Notes under the pieces: generated by a model
Database searches by the model: none
The model's input: only the letters and a program-made list of their open reading frames with translations
Told to the model about the DNA's origin: nothing
Translations under genes and position numbers: made by a program
NCBI GenBank assembly: GCA_021795795.1
Contig: JAJYPA010000524.1
Span: forward strand, 1 to 5,728
Length of the DNA: 5,728 nucleotides
Reading direction: 5' to 3'
From: Pseudomonadota bacterium
GTDB lineage: Bacteria > Pseudomonadota > Gammaproteobacteria > Halothiobacillales > Halothiobacillaceae
Shown here: positions 1 to 5,728 of the stretch, one piece after another
How the letters are laid out: each line of letters begins with the position of its first letter
Position numbering within the stretch: the stretch's first letter is position 1

Positions 1-179
1 GCCGAACAAAAGTATTCGCGCGGCATGATCGGAGGCAATCACGGCATTATCTGCGTGCAGAGATGGCCGTGAAAGTCTGGAGACAGACGTTAAGTTGAGG
101 TACCCTCTTGATGGGTAGGATCGGCGGTGGTCGGGATCAGCCTGCAGGGCAACTCAAGACTGGAAGTGGTCATTCACTA

Positions 180-197
180 CTGATGATTAATTAGCAG
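180..197. promoter_or_regulatory. Imperfect AT-centred palindrome, possible regulator site
   Basis: An 18-bp sequence, CTGATGATTAATTAGCAG, reads the same on both strands at 14 of 18 positions, with outer CTG/CAG and a central ATTAAT. It lies just upstream of the distal -35 candidate at 209, a position where activator or repressor dimers often bind. The binding role is inference only. Confidence 0.25.
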
Positions 198-208
198 CTA
201 CGACCCCA

Positions 209-237
209 TTGCGGACGCTTATGACCCTTGCGATAAT
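209..237 (+). promoter_or_regulatory. Candidate sigma70-type promoter (distal)
   Basis: TTGCGG at 209-214 is separated by exactly 17 bp from GATAAT at 232-237, which matches five of six bases of the -10 consensus. The -35 matches only the TTG core. The -10 merges into a T8 run (237-244), so the region would melt easily. Transcription would start near 244 and leave a leader of about 200 nt before the gene at 448. No experimental support; short AT-rich matches like this also occur by chance. Confidence 0.35.
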
Positions 238-290
238 TTTTTTTGCATCCATCTTGTGGACATCAGCTGAAAATTGATCACTTGGATGGT

Positions 291-320
291 TTAAGTCTTC
301 TCAGCGTCAACAGATATACT
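291..320 (+). promoter_or_regulatory. Candidate sigma70-type promoter (proximal)
   Basis: TATACT at 315-320 matches five of six bases of the -10 consensus. The upstream TTAAGT at 291-296, with an 18-bp spacer, is only a three-of-six match to the -35. Transcription from here would begin near 327 and give a leader of about 120 nt containing the direct repeat and the 12-bp palindrome. It is an alternative to, or could work together with, the distal candidate. Confidence 0.3.
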
Positions 321-336
321 TAACAACCTGGCGACA

Positions 337-351
337 GGGCTCTTCCTGGTC
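337..351 (+). repeat. Imperfect 15-nt direct repeat, copy 1
   Basis: GGGCTCTTCCTGGTC here matches GGGCCTTCCCTGGTC at 406-420 at 12 of 15 positions, with start points 69 bp apart. Copy 2 overlaps the left half of the perfect palindrome at 415-426. Duplicated sites in a leader can be paired operator sites or the trace of a small duplication. Function unknown. Confidence 0.35.
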
Positions 352-405
352 ATGTCCAACCTCACACCAGCGGATTAGTTTGTTTCTGCTTCTGCGGTGT
401 GACGC

Positions 406-420
406 GGGCCTTCCCTGGTC
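406..420 (+). repeat. Imperfect 15-nt direct repeat, copy 2
   Basis: GGGCCTTCCCTGGTC is the second copy of the repeat at 337-351. Its last six bases form the left arm of the palindrome CTGGTCGACCAG. It lies 27 bp before the start codon. Confidence 0.35.
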
Positions 421-426
421 GACCAG
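415..426. promoter_or_regulatory. Perfect 12-bp palindrome just upstream of the ribosome-binding region
   Basis: CTGGTCGACCAG is an uninterrupted perfect palindrome ending four bases before the AGAGG ribosome-binding candidate. As DNA it could be an operator for a dimeric repressor. As RNA it could fold into a four-pair stem with a UCGA loop beside the translation start. Either would suit tight control of a toxic nuclease, but no direct evidence distinguishes them. Confidence 0.4.
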
Positions 427-430
427 ATTA

Positions 431-444
431 AGAGGCAAGATAGG
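431..444 (+). promoter_or_regulatory. Weak or split ribosome-binding site
   Basis: AGAGG at 431-435 is the best Shine-Dalgarno match but lies 12 nt from ATG 448, longer than the usual five to nine. A second, shorter match, AGG at 442-444, lies only three nt away. Neither is ideal, which suggests low translation initiation. No other in-frame ATG exists between the upstream stop at 400-402 and 448, so the start choice does not depend on this site. Confidence 0.45.
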
Positions 445-447
445 CAA

Positions 448-3400
448 ATGTCAGGTGGTATCAGCGCGATCCGCGGTTTCGACTACCAGGCCACAGTGAT
501 CCTGGACCTGCTATTTGATCATTTCGAATGCCATGGGCCGACCGCCTCCGTCCGTCCTGAGGGTGAGGACGATCTTGATCTGCGGTGGACTGAGGCTGGT
601 GTTGAGCGTCGCCGCTTTGTGCAGGTCAAGAAGCCTACCGAAGACGCTCTGGCTCGCCCTAATTTATCACTCTGGACCCTAGCGGACATCGCTCGCAAGC
701 TTCTGCCGGACGCGCTCACTCGGCTCACGGGCAATGGCTATGAACAGACATGGGTGCTCGGCGACGCAGTTGAAGCGCCCGTCCGGGAGCTCTTTGACGC
801 CGGCTCTCTGGCGCCTTCCACGGCCACGCGCGCGTATTGGACCGTGATTCACCGACTGGCGCGTGCAGCGGCGCAATTTCTCATCCCTTCCGGATCCTTC
901 GTAGCCCGGTCCGCATCGCGATGGCAGGCGCCCAACTCCCTCCCGACGAATTCAGCGCAGGCCCTGACTGCACTACTGGCCGAAGCCGTCAATAGGTTCG
1001 GGCAAGGCCATGGCCCTTCGGGCACGCTGTTCGCACAAATCTACGCTCAAGAGCTAGTGCGGCTGCACTCTCTGCTGCCAGGCGTCCTCGGTCGCATCAG
1101 AATCCTTGATGGAAATGGGACAGAGATCGAAGTGGCAGAACGGGTCATGCAACGTTTGGAACATCTCTACTGTCTGCAGCGGCCGGTTATTGAACACACC
1201 CTGTTTCGCAATCTGCGCGGCTTCATCAACGACATTGCCAAACAGCCTGGGAGGTCTTTCGACCAGGAAGAATTAGAGGTGGAACTGCGCTGCGTCTGGC
1301 CTCAGATGGTCCCCATCAAGGCGCCACCACCGCTGGAAAACGATCACGTACGGCGTCCTCATCTGGCGGCCAGCCTAGTTGATGCATGGACGGGAGTAGC
1401 TGCAGAGGTGGTTGGCATTTCTGGCTCCGGCAAGACCCGATTGGCCGCTGAAATCCTGGAGCTATCGCGACTTGCAAATTTGGATCGCGTTTTCCTTTAT
1501 GCCGAAGTGCGGGCTGGAATAGGCCTGCGCGATTGCCTAGTGGGAACCGCCTTCTATCTCCGGCGTAAGGGTATACGGGAACCATTCTCGGTGGCGATCC
1601 AACTCAGTCTGGCCGACGAGGGTATCCTGGCTGCCCTGGCAAAAGCCTTTTCCGAGATGCCAAGCGGATGCCTGCTGCTCCTAGACCTTGTTGAGGGAAT
1701 CGAGCCGGTAGGCTTTGCGCGAGACCTTGCGGTCTTCATTCGCGCCATGTCTTCCGACGGCCTGCGCCTCATCATTTTCGGGCAGGAACGCGTGCTTCGG
1801 GAGCTCACCGACCTAGAGCAGGTTCAGCTGGGCGTGCATAGTCTCGACGCCCCAGGACTGAGCTTTGAGGAATTCGCGACTCTGGTCGAGCGGTGTCATG
1901 CCAAGCCGGATCGATCTCTGCTCTGGAACATCTACCAACAAATAACCGTCGGTCGTGCGGCTGGCCTCAACGTCAGCCTAGCGCAAGCCCTCGCCCGGGT
2001 TCAAACAACTGACGAAATGGCAGCTATTGTGGCGCGCCCGGCGGAGGACCGGCTGGCCTACGCAGAGCGAAACCGCTTTACCCGAGTGACCGCCGGGGCA
2101 CGCGCGGGCGCTGAGAAGCTCACCTGCTTCGCACTACCATTCAGCCGGACGGAGGCCGAAGATGTCTTTCCTGGCGAGAATGTCGGCCTAGCGATCCGCG
2201 AGCTCTTAGACTTGGGGTTGCTGCGCCGACATGACGACAAAGCCTTCGAAATGCACGAAACAGTACGGGCTGGCCTTGAGGAACTAATCGCCTCGCAGAC
2301 GCGACGGGACGCCCATGCAGCCTTGGCGGCCTGGTATCAAGACCAAGGCCAAATAGGCGCTGTTATCCTCCACTTGGAGCAGGCCGGCCGTAGCCAAGAT
2401 GCTCAAGCCCAAGCACGAGAAGCTTTTCTAGCGGGAAAGAACTGGACAGGGCTCTGGCCCTATGTAGCCCGCCACAGGCTCGTGTCAGCGAATGAGGTTG
2501 TCTCCGTCATCGCTGGTCCGGGGAGGGTCGAAGGGGCCTTCCTCCTGCCGGATATTTTCAGGGAGCTGAAGGGTCCAGTCGAAACACTCGTGGACCTAAT
2601 TTATACTCAGTCTGAGCGCATATTCTCGGACCCTCAATGGCCTGAGCCCATCCTTGCGACGATCCTCGCAGTTGAGCCGTTGCATCTAAGCGATTTGATC
2701 CAATTCATGATCAAGATTGCGCCCACTCCACAGGCGGGGGCGAGCGCTTTGACTTGGCTGTCGATCGCGGCGCGTGGTCGGATGGGTGCAATTGGCCCCT
2801 CCACGCTAGCCCTTCTGGATCATCAGCCTGAAGCGATCCAGATGGCTTTCCTAGGGCTTCTGTTGCACGGCGACCGCGCTGGACTACGGCACGCGTTCCA
2901 CCACCTCTGGATGCATCCTGAGCTGATCAGGAAGCGCAGCGATGGCAGATTTTTGCTACACCTTAGTATCCGCAGCGACGAGGACGTCGCAGACCTTCTA
3001 GCAGCAATTCCAACGCTGCCGATCTCTCGCATGATCTCTGCTCGAGGGCCGATGTTCGGACCTTTGGAAGGCTTGATCTGGCAGGCGCGCAAAGCCTTAC
3101 GGGGTCCATGCAAGGCTGTGCTGCAGGTCCAGACTTTGGACAGCGACGCACTCGTCAACGCTATCAGAATCCTGATCTACCTGGGCGAGCCATCAATACT
3201 AGATTTGTGCGAAGCTCTACGCAGTCGCACCGACAGCGCCGGTACGCTCGCGAACCTCGTCTCTGATATAGTTCCGACCCTTGTCGACTGGCGCCCCTAT
3301 GAAGATCGAGTTCTGAACGAAGCGGCAGAATTTCCTGCGCGAGCACAAGCACTGGTTAGCCTAGCTTTGTCGTCTTCCTCTCGACTAGACAATCTGCTCG

Positions 3401-5535
3401 ACCGCTTACAAGCAATGGATGTTTTCGAGTGGTCCCGTTGGAGCTCCTCTTTCCGTATCATAGCCAACGTGAGAACCTTCGCTGCAGCGGCCCCCGTGTT
3501 GGAGGAAGCGCTGGCCTCGCAAGACGACCTGGAAATCGTCCTGCTTCCTTCCATCATTGCGCGCCAGGGAATGGCGCCTGGGCCCGATGTCACGGGCGTG
3601 CTTCTTGAGGCGCTGGCCCACCGAAGTCCGATGGTCCGCCTCAGCGCAGCCGCTACCCTTGCTCGCCGGCGGGATCGTGCCGCCTTGCCACGGCTACTTG
3701 AGCACTTTGGGCAAGAGGCGGCGCCAGAAGGCCAAGTAGTGCTTGCGGCCACGATCCTTGCCTCGGGTGCCAAGTCAACAGACGACTTGGCTGCACACGC
3801 CGGTGCCCTAGCGATAGATCTGTGGTGGTGCATCCTAGCGCACCGTACCCGAGACTCGAGTGCAGCAGATCGGCTTGTTTTGATTGGGACCGATACTAGC
3901 CAGTCATGGCAGGTCCGGAGGGCTGCGATCGCCGCTGCGGGTAGATTGCCCTACGAGACAGCTCTTGCACGTATCGAGACCTCAGTGATGGCGGAGCAGT
4001 CGCCCTTCACGCTTGATCATAATCGGAGCCTCCTAGCTCACAAGGCAGTCACGGCCATCATTCCAGAAGCGGTAAGAGGTCTGAGGCAGTTCTACCAGGA
4101 TGATCGTGCGGGATTCATCAGTTGCTTTGAACCCTGCTTCGAGGGCTTTTGGAAAAGCGCCCTTGACCCTATCGGTCTGCCGTCTGGTGAAGATGCAGCG
4201 GGCTGGCTCCATGACGTGCTTGTCCGCGGAAGCGAAACAGATAGCGCCGCGTTGGATCAACTAATCAATTCTCTGCATATCCCATTGCTGCAGGGGGCGG
4301 TGTTGCGGTCACTGCGCCTATGCGGGAGGCCGGACCGGATCGATACACATATAGCTGGGGCCAAACACGTTTGGGTAGTTGTTCGGGCACTGTTGGAGCG
4401 TTCTAAATTCCCGGAGCGCGGCCCAACGCTGGGTCAAGGGCTGCAAGTCCTCGTAGCAGGAGCGGCGTGGGCCGATGATAGAGTCGTGAACGATCTGATC
4501 AATAGGCTTGCCACGTCACCAGTGGCGAATGTCGGTTCTGGGCCGACTGCTACGCCTGCGCCACCCCCCTCGCCATTAGTCGCTTCACCACTGAGTTATC
4601 AGACCGCAGTTCGCCTGCTTTCTGGTGGTACGGCAGATCCTTTGCCCGCCGGGGCCTTAGTCCTTCAGCCCCTGACAGTCGAAGAATGTAAAATCCTCAT
4701 CGACTTGGCTGATCCGGTAAAAGATCCGGAACGGGGGGAGATAGTCTTTATTCCTGCCGTCGCGTTCACCATGCAAGGCCATCAGGTTGCCCAACGCAGA
4801 ACCACTTATCGGGGGGGCGGACTGTCCTTGCCGGATCGTCTGCGCCCAGCCATCGCCGCAGCTAACCGGTTCGGCCTTCCAATCCCGTGGCACGCGGAAC
4901 AGCTTGAGGGTCCACTTGGCGAGACCTATGCATCCGATTTTTTGGCGTGCTTGACGGACCAGGGAGACGACGCGCGCTTCTACGCAGCGCTGGCAGAGGC
5001 GGAGGAAACATTGATGCCGGAACTCTGCCAAAAGGCACAAGGTCTGTCGGCTAAGCTTGAGATAGATAACCGCCTCATACCTGCCTTAACCCGTTTCCTC
5101 TCCGTTGGCGGTGACGATCTCTTTGAGGGACTGTGCATCCTAGCCAAATGCATCGACGCCCCTGAGATCCAACCCGTCCTAAATGGGTTGCTCCACCGAT
5201 GGATTCAGCGATTCGACTTACAGGCCGCCCGTCCCCAAAACGATGAGGCGTTTTCCCTGTGGCGTGGCTTTGCCCGCCTAAGTGAACATCCTCTCTTCGA
5301 TGACATTCCCGACTGGCCGCAACATCTGGTGGTAGTATTGAGGGCACCAATGGCTTGGTTTCACGCCCAGTCGATCATGCGTGTTCTGGAACGGGATTCT
5401 GGGTCTTATACTCTGATCGAAGCGCGGCTATTCAACGAGGAGAATTGGGAGCACTACCGAGAAGATGAAGTCGAGCGGCTCGATCGTGCCGCCGAAACTT
5501 TATTCGGTCAATTTCAAGACACATCAGTTTGTTGA
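448..5535 (+). CDS. Cap4/DUF4297-like nuclease fused to STAND NTPase and long helical-repeat sensor (candidate Avs-like antiphage protein)
   Basis: Putative cytoplasmic single-polypeptide defence sensor of 1695 residues. Domains seen: residues 1-145 resemble the Cap4/DUF4297 PD-(D/E)XK DNase, with an N-terminal GG...RGFDYQ signature (Q14), acidic residues E38 and D41/D42, and VQVKK (Q59, K61) as the Q-x-K core. Residues 150-300 are a helical connector. Residues 300-540 are a P-loop NTPase: Walker A GISGSGKT (323-330), Walker B LLLLLD (409-413) and a sensor-like LIIFGQER (441-448). Residues 545-612 look like a winged helix ending in MHE (602-604), comparable to the MHD motif of STAND/NB-ARC proteins. 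Residues 620-662 are TPR-like, 1047-1087 and 1152-1180 are HEAT-like, 1364-1381 is a Pro/Ser/Ala linker, and 1382-1695 is unrecognised. No signal peptide or membrane segment is apparent. ATG 448 is chosen because the frame is closed by TGA at 400-402 and contains no earlier ATG, and because the nuclease motif begins immediately. The family suggests NTP-driven oligomerisation activating DNA cleavage; the antiphage role and target are inferred. It may equally be an unnamed nuclease-STAND clade. Confidence 0.85.
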   Translation: MSGGISAIRGFDYQATVILDLLFDHFECHGPTASVRPEGEDDLDLRWTEAGVERRRFVQVKKPTEDALARPNLSLWTLADIARKLLPDALTRLTGNGYEQTWVLGDAVEAPVRELFDAGSLAPSTATRAYWTVIHRLARAAAQFLIPSGSFVARSASRWQAPNSLPTNSAQALTALLAEAVNRFGQGHGPSGTLFAQIYAQELVRLHSLLPGVLGRIRILDGNGTEIEVAERVMQRLEHLYCLQRPVIEHTLFRNLRGFINDIAKQPGRSFDQEELEVELRCVWPQMVPIKAPPPLENDHVRRPHLAASLVDAWTGVAAEVVGISGSGKTRLAAEILELSRLANLDRVFLYAEVRAGIGLRDCLVGTAFYLRRKGIREPFSVAIQLSLADEGILAALAKAFSEMPSGCLLLLDLVEGIEPVGFARDLAVFIRAMSSDGLRLIIFGQERVLRELTDLEQVQLGVHSLDAPGLSFEEFATLVERCHAKPDRSLLWNIYQQITVGRAAGLNVSLAQALARVQTTDEMAAIVARPAEDRLAYAERNRFTRVTAGARAGAEKLTCFALPFSRTEAEDVFPGENVGLAIRELLDLGLLRRHDDKAFEMHETVRAGLEELIASQTRRDAHAALAAWYQDQGQIGAVILHLEQAGRSQDAQAQAREAFLAGKNWTGLWPYVARHRLVSANEVVSVIAGPGRVEGAFLLPDIFRELKGPVETLVDLIYTQSERIFSDPQWPEPILATILAVEPLHLSDLIQFMIKIAPTPQAGASALTWLSIAARGRMGAIGPSTLALLDHQPEAIQMAFLGLLLHGDRAGLRHAFHHLWMHPELIRKRSDGRFLLHLSIRSDEDVADLLAAIPTLPISRMISARGPMFGPLEGLIWQARKALRGPCKAVLQVQTLDSDALVNAIRILIYLGEPSILDLCEALRSRTDSAGTLANLVSDIVPTLVDWRPYEDRVLNEAAEFPARAQALVSLALSSSSRLDNLLDRLQAMDVFEWSRWSSSFRIIANVRTFAAAAPVLEEALASQDDLEIVLLPSIIARQGMAPGPDVTGVLLEALAHRSPMVRLSAAATLARRRDRAALPRLLEHFGQEAAPEGQVVLAATILASGAKSTDDLAAHAGALAIDLWWCILAHRTRDSSAADRLVLIGTDTSQSWQVRRAAIAAAGRLPYETALARIETSVMAEQSPFTLDHNRSLLAHKAVTAIIPEAVRGLRQFYQDDRAGFISCFEPCFEGFWKSALDPIGLPSGEDAAGWLHDVLVRGSETDSAALDQLINSLHIPLLQGAVLRSLRLCGRPDRIDTHIAGAKHVWVVVRALLERSKFPERGPTLGQGLQVLVAGAAWADDRVVNDLINRLATSPVANVGSGPTATPAPPPSPLVASPLSYQTAVRLLSGGTADPLPAGALVLQPLTVEECKILIDLADPVKDPERGEIVFIPAVAFTMQGHQVAQRRTTYRGGGLSLPDRLRPAIAAANRFGLPIPWHAEQLEGPLGETYASDFLACLTDQGDDARFYAALAEAEETLMPELCQKAQGLSAKLEIDNRLIPALTRFLSVGGDDLFEGLCILAKCIDAPEIQPVLNGLLHRWIQRFDLQAARPQNDEAFSLWRGFARLSEHPLFDDIPDWPQHLVVVLRAPMAWFHAQSIMRVLERDSGSYTLIEARLFNEENWEHYREDEVERLDRAAETLFGQFQDTSVC

Positions 5536-5728
5536 GCAACCGCAGTAGCGCACATTATTGCATCGGCTGTTTATGGTTAATAGTAGCCCTCCCATTTTGC
5601 TTGTGAAGGTCCGCTTCCGCTAAGGGTTGTCTGATGCCTGCCCACGCGGCGACTGGTGCTGCGGGACTTATCGGGCAGGCGTCGGACAAGCCACGAAGGA
5701 GGAAACCGCGGGGGGAAACGTGACGTTC
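5536..5728. other. Downstream flank with possible start of a next gene or element
   Basis: No complete gene is supported after the stop at 5533-5535. Besides the inverted repeat, there is a strong AAGGAGG at 5696-5702. The first in-range start codon after it is GTG at 5720-5722, reading Met-Thr-Phe before the window ends. The 17-nt spacing from AAGGAGG is too long, although a G6 run at 5710-5715 lies closer. With only three codons visible this is not called as a gene. The purine-rich blocks with GAAAC repeats (5701-5719) would also fit structured RNA. Confidence 0.35.
5627..5689. repeat. Long inverted repeat, potential stem-loop
   Basis: TTGTCTGATGCCTGCCC (5627-5643) pairs with GGGCAGGCGTCGGACAA (5673-5689). 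There are fifteen Watson-Crick pairs, and the two remaining positions become G-U pairs when the plus strand is transcribed, so all 17 positions can pair in RNA. The loop is 29 nt. No T-run follows, so it is not a canonical intrinsic terminator. The wobbles favour a plus-strand RNA structure over a protein-binding DNA palindrome. It could slow transcription past the main gene, belong to a structured RNA such as a ribozyme or intron, or be the edge of a mobile element. Confidence 0.6.

Larger units (their letters stand above)
1..447. other. Upstream non-coding region with candidate regulatory signals
   Basis: No complete gene is convincing here. All three plus frames are closed by stops before position 448, and the main gene's own frame is closed at 400-402. 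Short open tails run in from the left edge: plus frame 1 to TGA at 70-72 and plus frame 3 to TGA at 96-98. Neither gives a recognisable protein end. By eye the stretch is more AT-rich than the coding region, especially 180-320, which is typical of a promoter region. It contains the palindromes, direct repeat and promoter candidates listed separately. If the left-edge minus-strand reading is a real gene, this would be a shared divergent intergenic region. Confidence 0.6.

Noticed and set aside
3..98. Plus-strand open tail entering from the left edge and ending TGA at 96-98
   Set aside because: Thirty-one basic residues with no recognisable motif; a second frame is also open to 72, so the true frame cannot be decided and neither can be called as a gene end.
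141..148. CCTGCAGG eight-base palindrome
   Set aside because: Short enough to arise by chance and not positioned with any other signal.
237..244. T8 tract as an intrinsic terminator for an upstream gene
   Set aside because: No GC-rich hairpin directly precedes it; the run is better explained as part of an AT-rich promoter region.
3297..3833. Minus-strand open frame of 178 codons
   Set aside because: It lies wholly inside the well-supported nuclease-STAND gene, is rich in Arg, Ser and Ala as expected of an antisense frame in GC-rich DNA, and shows no recognisable motif.
4657..5040. Minus-strand open frame of 127 codons
   Set aside because: Antisense shadow of the main gene with no recognisable domain or ribosome-binding site.
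5531..5540. GTTGAGCAAC at the stop codon as a terminator hairpin
   Set aside because: Only a four-base arm on each side of a two-base centre, with no following T-run.
5573..5623. Sixteen-codon ORF after the main gene
   Set aside because: No ribosome-binding site, very short and without recognisable features.
5634..5723. Twenty-nine-codon ORF overlapping the inverted repeat
   Set aside because: No Shine-Dalgarno before its ATG, and its sequence is largely dictated by the stem-loop arms; more likely structured non-coding sequence.
1..5728. CRISPR array, tRNA or rRNA gene
   Set aside because: No regularly spaced repeats, no cloverleaf with a T-loop consensus and no rRNA-like segment were seen on either strand.

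Overview
The window is dominated by one very long plus-strand gene (448-5535, 1695 codons) with non-coding flanks of 447 bp on the left and 193 bp on the right. I read the protein as a single-gene defence protein of the STAND NTPase class. It has an N-terminal Cap4/DUF4297-like PD-(D/E)XK nuclease domain, a central P-loop STAND NTPase with a winged-helix segment, and roughly 1,080 residues of alpha-helical repeats ending in a separate C-terminal module behind a proline-rich linker. This is the layout of the Avs-type and other nuclease-STAND antiphage sensors. In that model the C-terminal solenoid recognises an invader molecule, the NTPase oligomerises, and the nuclease is switched on to cut DNA. 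The domain motifs are visible in the sequence. The antiphage role and the trigger are inferred from architecture, and I cannot say which named subfamily, if any, it belongs to.

Left flank (1-447): AT-richer than the gene and without a convincing complete ORF. It holds two weak sigma70-like promoter candidates (209-237 and 291-320), an AT-centred imperfect palindrome (180-197), an imperfect 15-nt direct repeat (337-351 and 406-420), and a perfect 12-bp palindrome (415-426) directly before the ribosome-binding region. The first 42 bases, read on the minus strand, could be the beginning of a divergent nucleotidyltransferase-like gene, but only 14 residues are visible.

Right flank (5536-5728): no complete gene. 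A long near-perfect inverted repeat (17-bp arms, 5627-5643 and 5673-5689) is followed by a strong AAGGAGG and a possible GTG start at the edge. The region looks like structured RNA or the border of another element.

Organism: the gene is GC-rich by eye, with Arg, Ala and Leu-rich translation and many G/C third positions. This suggests a proteobacterium, possibly an alphaproteobacterium. Regular use of CTA, TTA, ATA and similar codons, together with the AT-richer upstream region, fits a gene carried on an accessory or defence island, but the host cannot be fixed from this sequence. No tRNA, rRNA, CRISPR array or recognisable transposase gene was seen.
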